NCBI GenBank assembly: GCA_007570785.1
Contig: ML661885.1
Coordinates: 40,079,454 to 40,143,453, forward strand
DNA: 64,000 nucleotides
Reading direction: 5' to 3'
Origin: Antilocapra americana
Taxonomy: Eukaryota; Chordata; Mammalia; Artiodactyla; Antilocapridae
In this document: piece by piece, positions 45,495 to 56,739 of the stretch
Layout of the letters: each line of letters opens with the position of its first letter
Numbering within the stretch: the first letter of the stretch is position 1
Position numbers and translations under genes: made by a program
Notes under the pieces: generated by a model
The model's input: only the letters and a program-made list of their open reading frames with translations
What the model was told of the DNA's origin: nothing
Database searches by the model: none

Positions 45495-45638
45495 TGAACA
45501 TCAGGAAAGTCACGATTATTTTCTTCTAATGTTCTTATATATGTTAGCATTATGCATCTCTTCCGCTAAATTGATCATAGTCTTACTTAGCTGATTGTTT
45601 TGTTCCAAGCATAGCTTGTAAATAACTCTTTTGTTTAG
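45495..45638 (-). repeat. Right arm of the inverted duplication
   Basis: Reverse complement of 43993-44137. The part at 45495-45512 in reverse also reads as a SINE head (gactttcctgatg). Confidence 0.92.
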
Positions 45639-45639
45639 C

Positions 45640-45850
45640 CTACTTTATGTCAGGAACTCTACTGTTTTGTGATTACTATTTAATTTAAACATCTATCCAT
45701 TTCTATCAAGTAAAAACAATTGTCCCATTTTACAGATGAGGAAACTAAGCAGAGAACATCAGGTAACTTGCCTGGGGTCATATAGCCAGGATATGGTGGA
45801 GGTAAGGTTGAGGGGTCAACTCAGTGATCAAAATTTTGTGCCTACCAATT
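45640..45850 (-). repeat. MIR SINE
   Basis: Clear reversed MIR core: cccattttacagatgaggaaac ... aacttgcctggggtca. Confidence 0.85.
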
Positions 45851-46464
45851 GCGCTTTATTTCAGCTGGATGGAGTCACAGCTAGGTAGAATGTCCAGAAA
45901 GAGTTGGTCTGTGGTTCATGCCAACCTGAAGGATTCACCAATGATTGCCATAAGTCAGAGTTGTCCCAGAACTGCTCAGCATTTTTACTAGTGACTTGGA
46001 TAAAAATATAAAGGTTGGGCTTTTTTACATATGGCATAAAGCTAGAGGAAAGGATAACTAAAACTGTAAATGAGACTGGCAGATGAGAACAACAGGCCAG
46101 AGTCAAAAAGATAAAGATTTTTAGAGGACGATGGTAAAATCCTATACCCTGGTTACAAAGGAAAGTACAATTAGGAACACACAGCTTAAGACAAAAGGTT
46201 GAAACTTAGGAAACTAATTAAATGTATTGACCTGGTCAGCCTCCTATAGACTAGTTCAAAATGATAAATATGTGATGATAACAAAATGACTTCACATACT
46301 TCTTTGTTTAACTGGCTCCCTGACCCATGCCCTCCAAAGCTGAAGTTACCATATTTCATCTAATTTGAGATTCCATTGATTGCAAGATACACCAGTGCCT
46401 TAGCACCACTGAGAAAAGAGGAGGGAATGCCATCAATTAAACGAGGACACAATGCTTTCATATT
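45851..46464. other. Unique DNA, no feature seen
   Basis: Nothing recognised. Confidence 0.45.
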
Positions 46465-47187
46465 CAGTTCAGTTCAGTTCAGTCGCTCTGTCGTGTCTGA
46501 CTCTTTGAGACCCAATGGAGTGTAGCACACCAGGCCTCTGTCCATCACCAACTCCTGGAGTTTACTCAAACTCATGTCGATTGAGTTGGTGATGCCATCC
46601 AATCATCTCATCCTCTGTCATCCCCTTCTCCTCCTGCTTTCAATCTTCCCAGCATCAGGGTCTTTTCCAATGAGTCAGTTCTTCTCATCAGGTGGTCAAA
46701 GTATTGAAGTTTTAGTTTCAGCATCAGCCTTCCCAATGAATATTCAGGACTGATTTCCTTTAGGATGGACTGGTCAAGGGACTCTCAAGAGTCTTCTCCA
46801 GAATCACAGTTCAAAAGCATCAGTTATTCTGCGCTCAGCTTTCTTCACCATACAACTCTCACATCCATACATGACTACTGGAAAAACCATAGCTTTGAAT
46901 AGATGGACCTTTGTTGGCAAAGTAATATCTCTGCTTTCTAATATGCTGCCTAGGTTTGTCATAACTTTTCTTCCAAGGAGCAAGCATCTTTTAATTTCAT
47001 GGCTGCAGTCACCATCTGCAGTGATTTTGGAGCCCAAGAAAATAAGGTCTGTCACTGTTTCCACTGTTTCCCCATCTCTTTGCCATGAAGTGATGGGCCA
47101 TGGCAAAGTTGAGTTTTAAGCCAACTTTTTCACTCTCCTCTTTCACTTTCATCAAGAAGCTCTTTAGTTCTTCGCTTTCTGACATAT
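46465..47187 (-). mobile_element. BovB 3' portion, minus, with 12-bp TSD
   Basis: The reversed (ctgaa)n terminus is followed by the C-terminal region up to the segment just after YADD. TGCTTTCATATT is at 46453-46464 and 47188-47199. The minus frame 46804-47106 reads ...SHEIKRCLLLGRKVMTN, part of the BovB ORF. Confidence 0.96.
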
Positions 47188-47199
47188 TGCTTTCATATT

Positions 47200-47564
47200 A
47201 CTTAACATTTTTGTTTCATAATGGTGGAAAGAACTTTTTAAACTTTACTAGCTCTTTGTGGCACCTCCAGACCCTCAGCTGTTAGTCTTGTGCAGGAACA
47301 GGTTAGTGAGGAAGTTTTTACAGATACTAGAAAGAAACCCTCAGAGTCAAAGAGAGAGATTCACTGAGTTAGAGTTGCATTAACCAGCTATGATGGAAAG
47401 GAAGCCCCTGCACGAAGTGTGGGCATCTTTATTAGAGGCACAAGAAAAAGAACCACAGAGTGAAAGGACTTGGTCTTCCACTAAGACCCTGAGAATTACC
47501 GCAATAAAAATTTTTTGTGCTAACGGTCCTAAGACTTGGAATCATTTTCAGATGAGAGTCCAGA
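47200..47564. other. Unique DNA, no feature seen
   Basis: Nothing recognised. Confidence 0.4.
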
Positions 47565-47681
47565 GAATTCCCTGGTGGCCCAGAAGTTAGAAATCTGTGC
47601 TTTCATGGCCAAGGGCCCAGGTTCAATCCCTAGTAAGGTAACTAAGATCCTGAAAGCCGCGCAGCCAAAAAAATAAAAAAA
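47565..47681 (+). mobile_element. CHR-type SINE, short, 16-bp TSD
   Basis: Head attccctggtggcccag, box B, then A-tail. CAGATGAGAGTCCAGA (47549-47564) and CAGATGAGAGCCCAGA (47682-47697). Confidence 0.93.
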
Positions 47682-47697
47682 CAGATGAGAGCCCAGA

Positions 47698-48794
47698 AGC
47701 CATCGTTGATTTGTGCAGTGTTTCCGAGATTGTTCAACAGGTTGCTTCAATACAGAGCCAGGAATATAGGCTGATGTCACCATTGCTGATGACTATTAAT
47801 TGAGAAAAAAAAAAAAGCTTAATAGACATAGATTTTTTTTCCCATCAATTGTGCATAATACAAAAAGAAAGCGTAGAAAAAATAAATAAGGTATTCCCCA
47901 GACTTCTTTTACAGAATCCAATGTTCTAAAAAGCATTTCACTTTTCAGAGCTGGGTGTATTTGTCCTGTTTTTCCAAAGACAGTCATCCTCTGGTGCTAC
48001 CAGAGGTGGTGTCAGTTAGGCAGGATGTCTTTAAACAATTCTTTCAAGGTTTTTTTCCCCTAAGCCAATGACTCCAGCCCCCAACCCCCAATTTTTAATA
48101 CAGCTCCTTTCTTGATTCTTTTCAGAAGGTGTCAACAGAAGATTCCAGAAAATAACCAAGATTGTATTCCTTCTCGAAATGATCCTTAAATTGTTTGTTG
48201 AATGAAAAGTTGATGAGTGGCCATTGTCCATTTGTACCATTAGAAATATAAAGCGGGTTGGCTCCTATGCAAGCAGTCACTGCCGTGTATTACGTGTTAC
48301 CTGGCCAAAAGCAATTACAAGACACCATTGATCAGAAGAGACATCCTAATTTCAGAGATGTTAAATGTGAAAAGATAGGTATCTGAGAATCAATCAAATT
48401 CAGTAATTATGTCCTACCTGCAGACCGAACCCAATCCAAACTTCGGAATCTTTGCTGTTCTCTGACAAAGGAGGTTCAACAGGCTCTTGAACATTGAAAG
48501 ATTTCATAGTCACAGTTCTGTTTACTCTGGTGTAATGTAATCAAATCATCCATCATTTTTCTAAGAGAAGTATTTGAATCCTCAACTTTTAGGTTGATGC
48601 ATGAGTGTGTTATCCAGCTGAAGAGTGACTCTGGCTAACTGACATCTAGTCGCCCTACCTCAATACATCTTCCTGGCTCTTTATATCTCATAGAATGGTC
48701 ATTGTCATCAGATACTCATCAGCAATCTTGCATAATACAGCACTCATAAAGATGGGGATTTCTAAACTTTTATTAATATGATAAGAGCATAAAA
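47698..48794. other. Unique DNA, no feature seen
   Basis: No gene or repeat recognised over 1.1 kb; a few CpGs at 48253-48290. Confidence 0.4.
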
Positions 48795-49025
48795 ACTGAA
48801 CTCAGGTCAACTTGAGTTCTATTACGACACTCTTTAGATGTAAGATCTTGGCTGAGTTTGCCTTGCTAAGCTTCAGTGTCCTTATCAGTAAATAGAAGTT
48901 AAACCATTATTATTACATATTAATATTATTGTTATACATTATCTTAGTATTAAATAAGGTAACATAGGTAAAATGATGAACACCGTGCCTGGCACACATA
49001 GTAAATGAACAATAAATGGTGCACC
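48795..49025 (+). repeat. MIR SINE
   Basis: Ends with gtgcctggcacacatagtaaatg, the MIR 3' signature. Confidence 0.65.
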
Positions 49026-49027
49026 AC

Positions 49028-49430
49028 AATGAATTTCAGACGGATCAAAGATTTCAGTGTAAAAAGTGAAACAATAAAAATAGTTGAAGATGACATGGGA
49101 GATTATTTTTATAATACCAGAATGGAGAAGGCTTTTAAAAAATGATATATGTGAAGAAGGAGGAGGCAGAGGAGAATAAAAGAGCCCCAAATGAAAAGAC
49201 TGATACATTTGACCACCTGAAACATAAAACTTTTCTATCTAGAATTAACAAATACCATAAAGTGAAAAAAAAATGACAAATTGAAAAAAGTAGTTGTGCC
49301 ATACAACACGAAGGATTAACTTCCTTGGTATATAAAGATCTTCTAGAAATCAACAAGGAGAAAACCTGGAAATTAATTGAAGGTTTTGCAAAGGATGTTT
49401 ACAAGAATATAACTTGCTCTTAAATAGATT
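49028..49430 (+). mobile_element. Old L1 ORF2 3' remnant
   Basis: gacggatcaaagatttcagtg and the block atacatttgaccacctgaaac ... aggattaacttccttggtat are typical of the ORF2 C-terminus of old L1s. Frames are broken. Confidence 0.65.
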
Positions 49431-49670
49431 AAAAAAACAAAAACTTTGACCTCACTCTAAAAAGTTATGTAGACAAGTTGAAACTGCAGTAAGTTGTTTG
49501 TCTTCTGCATCCTTCGCCAGGCACAATGCCTACCTCCCCGCCAGGACCTCTGTCCACTGACAAGGGTGGGGTCTACCTCATGCTGCCTCTCTTCAACTTG
49601 GACTCTCCATCTTGCCTCCTTCTATAAACCCTGACTGGATATAAACCCACTAATAAGAAAGGCTTCACTG

Positions 49671-49952
49671 GACTTCCCTGGTGGTCCAGTGGTTAAGAAT
49701 CTGCCTGCCAATGCAGGGGGCATGAGTTTGATCCCTGTTTCAGAAAGATCCCACATGCCACGGGGCAACTAAGCCCGAACGCCACAACTACGGAAGCCCG
49801 CACGCTCTGGAGCCTGTCCCCTGCAATAAGAGCAGCCACTTTAATGAGAGGCCCGAGCACCACAACTAGAGAGTGGCCCCTGCTCACCACCACTAGAGAA
49901 AGCCCACACACAGCAATGAAGACCCAGCACAGCCATAAACAAATTAATTAAA
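49671..49952 (+). mobile_element. CHR-type SINE, full length
   Basis: Head ggacttccctggtggtccag, complete body, tail acaaattaattaaa. Confidence 0.94.
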
Positions 49953-50744
49953 AGAGTGCATTTCTGCTGGCCCCCTAGAATTCCCCCTAACTTCCAGGGT
50001 GTGACAATTCTAGTCTGGCTTCTCCAGTGGAGACTGAGTTCTGCTTAGGATAAAGCTCAAAAACAGGTTTCATTTTTATTTCATGCAGTGCTGGGTCCAT
50101 ATCCAGGGAGCAGTAGTCTAAAATATTCTGTGCTGATCAACTCACCACAGAGGGAAATGTTCTTGAAATAAAGTGTTGTGAATTCAGAAGAGGGCAGCTG
50201 TCAGGGTGGTGCTGAAACCATGTCATTCGTGAACCAGCTGAAAGAAATGAGGATGTTGGGGTTACGGGGAGAATCCTGTCCTCCAACAGGTGGGGGCATC
50301 TGTCCTAGGAGAGGCGGTTAGGCTTCCTGGGTGCAGCTCCTGAAGGCAGAACTCAGGATGAAGGGTAGAAGTCACTGGGAGAAGATCTGATAAGCTTCAC
50401 AGAAATCAGAGCTTGTTTAGAATGGGATGAGTGCCTTTCCAGGAATGAACTCTCTGTAGCTGGACATATTCAAGCAGTTAGTGGATGACAGACTTTGGAG
50501 GAGACTTCTCAGAGAGGTTACCACTGGCCAACCTAAGCGCTTTCTTTTTCTTTCTTTTTTCCTTTCATTCTGTTTCTCTTTCTCTCTGTCACACACACAC
50601 CATTCTTCCCCTTCCCCTTCCACAGTTTATTTTTTATTTTTAAATTTTTTCTTTTTACTATGAATCAACGCCTGACACCCTATATATTCTTTTTAATCAC
50701 TGTGATTAAAATCTCTCCCCAGTTTATTGGCAGTCTCCCCCAAC
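49953..50744. other. Unique DNA with a pyrimidine-rich tract at 50541-50602
   Basis: The tract is mostly C/T, ending in a short (CA)n. No gene seen. Confidence 0.45.
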
Positions 50745-50860
50745 TTGAATGGAACTTCCTGGCCATGAGGGATTTGCCTATCCTATTTGTTGCTGTATCC
50801 CCATCACTCAGGATGTGCTTGGCACACAGTAGGCGTGTATTGCTGGATGACTGAATGATC
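50745..50860 (+). repeat. L2 LINE 3' end
   Basis: gctgtatccccatcactcagg ... cacacagtaggcgtg ... ctgaatga is the L2 terminus. Confidence 0.75.
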
Positions 50861-51164
50861 AGGGGTCACTGTAGGAGACCCTCCCTGGGGTGGGTAGTGG
50901 GTCTGATTATCTCTGGGAATGTTCCAGCTCTAGAATCTGAGGATGTGATAAGCCCTACAAGGTGGGCCCTGCGGCTCCTGACACTTGAGCTACTCTTGCC
51001 TGGAGAGGAGCACTGCTGAGAAAACCATTAGGGCCGTGTGTGTGAATTGCTAGTAGGTGCCAAATGCAGGCGGGGGGGGGCACAGAGCAGGGTCTGATGT
51101 GTGGGTGCTGGGCAGTAGGGAAGGAAGGCCTCAGAGGAGGGGTTTGAGCTATATGAGCTACATA

Positions 51165-51310
51165 CAGAGGAGGACATAGTTTCAGGTGGGAATCTCAGCC
51201 TTTGAGCATGTTACTTAATATCTCTGGAGCTAAATTTCCTCCTTTATATTAATACAAACCTGGCAGGATTGTTGTGAAAATGCAGTGTGAATCACTGGCC
51301 CTAGGGTGAA
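51165..51310 (+). repeat. Degraded MIR SINE
   Basis: gttacttaatatctctggagc and ggattgttgtgaaaatg fit plus MIR. Confidence 0.55.
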
Positions 51311-51479
51311 TCACAGAAGTTTGCTGTTCAGAAAGTGCTTGTTCCCCTTTGGGTGACGGCTGTTGTGCTATTTAACTCGAGTTTTGACTGGGTGAGTTTT
51401 CATAGAGATGTGTAAAAGGACTTGCAAAGTAAAGGGTGTGGCCTCTATGAAGACTTGGATGCAGGAACACAAAGAGTTC

Positions 51480-51715
51480 CAAAGCAGGGAGTCTAGACCC
51501 AAACCACCTAGGTTCAGATCCTGGCTATCACTTATAACTGGATAAACTCCTTGACCTCTCTGTGCCTCAATAGCCTCATCTATAAAATGGGTCTAATAAT
51601 ATTACCCATGCCCTATGTCTTATGAGGACTGAATGAGTTATCATATGTAAAGCACTTAAAACAGTGACTAGCCCAATATGAGCACTCTGTACACGCCAGC
51701 TATTAGGATTATTAT
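51480..51715 (+). repeat. MIR SINE, near full length
   Basis: All MIR blocks appear in order: ggttcagatcctggct, ccttgacctctctgtgcctca, gtctaataatattacc, gtaaagcacttaaaacagtg. Confidence 0.85.
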
Positions 51716-51839
51716 GCATTCCGAAGAAAGTCTACCACAGGTCTGTTTGGTTAAGGTCAGGAGGGAGATGTGGGAAGGAAGGGTGAAACCAGACATGAGT
51801 GTCGTAACAGCGTGAACCCTGCCAGACAAGGACTCTTCA

Positions 51840-52060
51840 TATCCAAGGCCCAACCCATCTCCCTCATCTGCCTCCCACAGAAAGCCTCTCCCGACTGCCC
51901 TGCCCCTGGGTCCCTAGGTCACCCTGGATTCCTGTGTTACATATACCACCTTGTATTATCATTTGTGTTTTTATATTCTGCATGTTGCCCCCACCCCTCT
52001 CCTAACTCAATTGTGAATTCATTGAGGAAGGAAGGGAAATACCTGTGAATCCCATTCCTT
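51840..52060 (+). repeat. L2 LINE 3' region
   Basis: cagaaagcctctcccgactgcc and ccaccttgtattatcatttg fit L2 3' sequence. Confidence 0.55.
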
Positions 52061-52104
52061 TCCTCTGTCCTCTGCTATGAACATGAAAAGGACATGAGTG
52101 ACTA

Positions 52105-52325
52105 GAGGGATAAGAGCAGTTTGGGAGTCACATGGTCCTATTTTAATTCCAGCTCTCCTACTTTCTAGATTGATATGACCTGGGCAGGTTGCTTAACCCT
52201 ATGAGGCCTCAGTTTCATCATCTATGAAATGAGGACAGTATTATCACCTAGGGCTGTTATAAAGATGAGATAATGCATGAAGAGTACCTAGCACAAAGCC
52301 TGTGGCCATAACAAACATGAGGTAT
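52105..52325 (+). repeat. MIR SINE
   Basis: acctgggcaggttgcttaacc, ctcagtttcatcatctatg and gtacctagcacaaagcc. Confidence 0.8.
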
Positions 52326-52648
52326 GTGGTGAGTGTGACTATGCTAAAGGCAAAAGAGAACACTGCTAAGAAGTGATTCTATCAGAAGTAGAGGTTGTGG
52401 TTTACAGTGGATTGGAGCAGTAAAAAGTGACCACCCAATGGTCCATCACTGAAGTGATAAGGACTGTGGACCTACACTCCTCAGCCCCCAGCCCTCCACC
52501 CTCAAGCCGGTAGCACTGCTTATTCCATTCCTTGAAGATGACACTCTTAGTTTCAGTAACAAAATGAAAAGTACCTGCTATGCCCTGTATCCATATTGTG
52601 CTATAGTGCTATAGTAACGAAACATTATTGAGGGAAGCTGGGTGAAGC
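52326..52648. other. Unique DNA, no feature seen
   Basis: Nothing recognised. Confidence 0.4.
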
Positions 52649-52656
52649 GTATATGA

Positions 52657-52847
52657 AAGTGAAAGTGTTAGTTGCTCAGTTGTATCAGACTCTGTGACCC
52701 CAGCTCCTCTGTCCTTGGAATTCTCCAGGCAAGAATACTGGAGTGGGTTGCCATTTCCTTCTCCAGGAAATCTTCCCAACCCAGGGACTGAACTTGGGTC
52801 TCCTGCATCGCAGGCAGATTCTTTACTGTCTGAGCCACCAGGGAAGG
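52657..52847 (-). mobile_element. Bov-tA SINE with 8-bp TSD
   Basis: GTATATGA is at 52649-52656 and 52848-52855. Body and reversed head are complete. Confidence 0.92.
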
Positions 52848-53074
52848 GTATATGAGAGGTCTCTAAATTGCTTCTTATGACTGTGTGTAAATTTGCAATG
52901 ATCTCAAAATAAAAATTATTTAAAAATAAGTACCCAAATTAACTTATCTTTCATGACCCCTCTTTTTTATGGCCTTTCCCCCTGGCTCCCTTTCCACAGG
53001 CCTTGATTATACATCCCTGTGTCCTGAACAGATGTCCTGCCAGAAACATGGGGAGAAAAGAACAACAATAATGG

Positions 53075-53280
53075 ATTATAATTGAGTGTTTATGTACCAG
53101 AATTGTTCAAAGCACCTTATATATATATTAACTCATTTAATCTTTACAATAACTCTTGAGGTTTCTATAACCCTCATTTCACAAATGAGAAAACTCAGGC
53201 TTCGAGAAATGAAGTAACTTGTTCAAGGTCACATAGAGCCCTGACTCCAAATTTCCTGGGCTCCAAAACCTCCTTGGCCA
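53075..53280 (-). repeat. MIR SINE
   Basis: cacaaatgagaaaactcaggc and cttgttcaaggtcacatag, reversed MIR core. Confidence 0.75.
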
Positions 53281-53329
53281 CTCTTTGTAGATCTTGTAAA
53301 TCTAAGAGTGAAATTATTAAAAACAGCAT

Positions 53330-53630
53330 TTTAAACGATTACTGCAATAAATGTAGTGAACATCTATTATCTCCTATAGATACAAAATAAAAAAAAAGAA
53401 TACTTTTCCTTGTGATGAGAACTCTTGGGACTTATTCTCTTTTATATATGACATACAGTAATGTTAATATATTAATCATGTTGTCATTACACCCCTAGGA
53501 ATTATTTATCTTACAACTGGAAGTTTGTACCATCATTTCATGATGTATATAAGTCAAAGCATTATGCTATACACCTTAAACTTATACAGGGCCATAAGTC
53601 AATTATATCTCAATAAAAATGGAGGGAAAA
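53330..53630 (+). mobile_element. L1M 3' UTR end
   Basis: The block gcattatgctatacacctt ... caattatatctcaataaaa is an L1M 3' terminus, very close to the tail at 25420-25500. Confidence 0.65.
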
Positions 53631-53631
53631 A

Positions 53632-53995
53632 CCTTTTTTTCTTTTTGTTTTTAAATTGAAATATAGTTGATTTATAATGTTGTGTTAATTTCTGGTGTAT
53701 GACATATATATATATTTATATATAAAACTGAATTGTCATATATATGTATATATGATATACATATTCTTTTCCAGACTCTTTTCTACTATAGATTATTATA
53801 AGCTATTAAAGATAGTACCCTATACTATACAGTAGGTTCTTGTTGCTATCTATTTTGTGTGTAGTGGTGTTTGTCTGTTAATCCCAAACTCCTAATTATA
53901 CCTCCTCTCCCTTTCCCCTTGGGTAACCACAAATTTGTTTCCTATGTCTGTGAGTCTACTTGTTTTGTAAATAACATTTGTATCATTAAAAATTT
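53632..53995 (-). mobile_element. Artiodactyl L1 3' UTR, minus, with internal (TA)n
   Basis: attgaaatatagttgatttat, then a (TA)n expansion at 53703-53762, then cagtaggttcttgttgctat and tatgtctgtgagtct. It lies tail to tail with the preceding L1. Confidence 0.75.
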
Positions 53996-54344
53996 TTTAA
54001 TGTGTTTTTTGATAACCATTGGGATTTCCTTTATCTGTGCTCAACAGGTTCTATAGACAGGCTCCCAGGAACCATACAACAGTAAGGAACCACAAACTCA
54101 ATTCCTCACCTGTCCACGAGGCCTTTTCTGGCCTCTATATTAAATGTTGGCCAATCCTCTCCACAACCTTCCCCTGCTAGGTGACCAGCTGTCCTGGTCT
54201 TCCAGGAAGTAAGAGGGCTCCCATGGTTTTTAGTTTTAAAATCAGGACAGTGCCTGGCAAGCCTGGAGGATATGGTTACCCCTTCCTGCTCATTCAACCT
54301 TACCTCCCTTCCACAAAAGCCAGGGAGATACCCAGGGACAAAGC

Positions 54345-54600
54345 ATTCTTAGTAGAATCATAGCAAGTACAAAGCCCTGAGGAAAACGTGTTTGATAGGT
54401 AGAAGGAAGAGCGAGGAGGCCATTGTGGCTGGAGTGGGATAAATGTAAGAAAGCTGGTGGGCAGTTCGGAAGGGGTACTGAAAGAAGGCACAGATTGTGT
54501 AGTAATGGTGGTGGAATCTCCTTTGAATGAGAATGGAAGCCATTGGCATGTTTGAGGAGAGAAGTGACATGACCAGAGTTACATGTGGAATTCTGGGGAT
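54345..54600 (+). repeat. Ancient unassigned repeat, further copy
   Basis: aagtacaaagccctgagg, ccattgtggctggagtggg, agaagtgacatgaccagag: same family as 8590 and 56740. Confidence 0.45.
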
Positions 54601-54754
54601 AAAAGATCGCCAGATTGGGTATTTAAAAAGAAAAAAAATGCAGTGTGGGCTATATGCAGTGTGGTGTCCTGGACTGGAGCAAACAGGAAAAGTACAATAC
54701 ATTAGTGGAAAAACTGGTGAAACCCCAATGAAGTCTGGAGTGCAGTGAATAGAA

Positions 54755-54910
54755 ATAGTCCAATGTTAGTTTTTTGATTTTGACAAATGTACCATAGTAA
54801 TATAAATTAACATTGGGAGTAACTGGGTAAAAGACACATGGGGACACTCCTGTTTATCTTTGCAATTTCTCTGTAAATCTTAAATTATTCCAAAACAAAA
54901 GTTGAGAAAG
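54755..54910 (+). mobile_element. L1M 3' end
   Basis: gacaaatgtaccatagtaat ... ctgtaaatcttaaattattcc, old L1 terminus. Confidence 0.6.
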
Positions 54911-55090
54911 AGAGAAAAAGAAAAATGAGAGAAGGTAAAAAATATAGATAACTCTCTCTTCTCTCAAGATGGGAAAGTTTGCGGATGAGTTTTTGGCTCT
55001 GCTGAAATTCTACCACTAAAACTTTCTGCTCTTTACCAAAGATTCCTTTTACCTGCTTTATCAGTCATTTATAATTTAATATGTTATTTT

Positions 55091-55301
55091 GGGCTTCTGT
55101 GGTGGCTCCACGGTAAAGAATCCGCCTGCAATGCAGAAGACCCAGGTTCAATCCCTGGGTTGGGAAGATCCCTTGGAGAAGAGAATGGCTACCCACTCTA
55201 GCATTCTTGCCTGAAGAATTACAGGGACAGGGGAGTCTGGCAGGCTACAGTCTATGGGATCGCGAAGAGTTGGACATGACTGAGGGAATAACACTTTCAC
55301 T
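55091..55301 (+). mobile_element. Bov-tA SINE
   Basis: Head gcttctgtggtggctcc, box B ggttcaatccctgg, Bov-A body ending gacatgactgagg; T-run follows. Confidence 0.92.
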
Positions 55302-55461
55302 TTTTTTTTTCATAAATTAGTTTATCAGCCACTTTTCTGAGAGTAAATGGGGCAAGAAGGAAGGAAGTCAGGGTTTGCTTCCTTCTTAATTTTGTCTAGG
55401 TTGAGACAAATTAAGTGAGGTACCTTAAACATGGTTAGCTTTTACCTTCGTTCTTTGCCTT

Positions 55462-55492
55462 GTGTGTGCTTAGTTGCTCAGTCGTGTCCAAC
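55462..55492 (-). mobile_element. Minimal Bov-tA 3' end insertion (about 31 bp)
   Basis: Only the last bases of Bov-tA (cttagttgctcagtcgtgtcc, reversed) are present between TCTTTGCCTT at 55452-55461 and 55493-55502. Part of the right copy could belong to the SINE itself. Confidence 0.55.
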
Positions 55493-55502
55493 TCTTTGCC
55501 TT

Positions 55503-56282
55503 CTACAAGTATAAATACATATCATTCTTAGGCTTGTTTTTTCCTCTTTTTTTAAAAAAATGGTTGCTTACAAAATTAGTAAAAACTGGGGCAGAAACTT
55601 GTTTTCTCCCTTGGTTGCAAAAGCTTTTAGGAAGTTGCATTTTTTTTTTTTTTTTGCAACTGCTTTCCTCCTGGCAGTAACCCAAGGATAATCCACTACA
55701 GAAAACCATATCTGAAGCCCCCAGATGGCATTGCCTAGCCAGAGGATGGTGGCAGGAATGGCAGTCTCTCTGAAAATTACATGTTTTTGCCTTATCTCAC
55801 TGTCACAGAGCCTTGAATTTTTTGCTTCTCCTGTCATTAGGCTGAGAGTATTAGATTCCTAGGAGCAGGAAAGAAACCATAACAAGATGAGAAGATCTTA
55901 TAAAGAAAGTGTGCTATGCATACTTTTTTCCTGAGTCAAATAGAGTATGCAGAATTTTATAAGCCATTAATTATAAATGTCTTATGAATGAAAGCAATAT
56001 ACATTTCAGACTAACCATATTTTATATAAGAAACTTCATAGGGCTACAAAACAACAAAACTTTGACTCTTCGAGGATGAAGTTGTATTTAATTTTTGTTA
56101 CATCCAAAGCAAAAATTTAATTTCCGAACACAGGAAAATACATGCTAGCCAATTAGTAACTGTGCAATTTCTATTAAACTTTAAAATACAATTGAGTTCA
56201 TTATTACACATGAAATCCTTACTTCCATAAAATGTGCTTTGTTGTTTTTCCATTAGAAAAAATTCCAATCATAATATCCTTT
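55503..56282. other. Unique AT-rich DNA, no feature seen
   Basis: T-run at about 55640-55655. No repeat or gene recognised. Confidence 0.45.
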
Positions 56283-56456
56283 TATTTTTTCCTTTTTATT
56301 TATTTATTTATTTTCTTTACATTATCGTGTTGGTTTTGCCATACACTGATGTGAATCTGCCATAAGTATACATCTGTTCCCCTTCCAGAACCCCCCTCCC
56401 ACTTTCCTCCTGATTCCATCTCTCTGGGTCATCCTGGTTTTTACTGTTGTAATGAG
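56283..56456 (-). mobile_element. Artiodactyl L1 3' terminus, minus
   Basis: T-rich start, gtgttggttttgccataca, C-rich segment. Confidence 0.85.
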
Positions 56457-56739
56457 TCCTTTTTGATCTTTGTACACTTAAGTTCTCCTTGGCTTGGCTT
56501 ATGAGGCCCATCAGCACCTTCAGGGCCAATTTACAGGAAAATGAGAACCTGTCCAAGACCTCGTTAAAGAGAAACACGGAATCTTTGAAGCTGATCAGAT
56601 GTCCAGTGCAAATGGAACTCAGGATCCTATTTCATCCGTAATTCAAAATGCTGTGATTTTACCTGGAAAGGAAAGGAAGTCCTTAGCACACCTTCACATA
56701 GCACTCAGAAGCCTCCTTTGGCATGGTTGGTTGGGAAGG

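Noticed and set aside
54358..54702. 114-codon minus frame
   Set aside because: Antisense of an old repeat and flanking DNA, rich in Ser/Pro/Phe/His, no domain.
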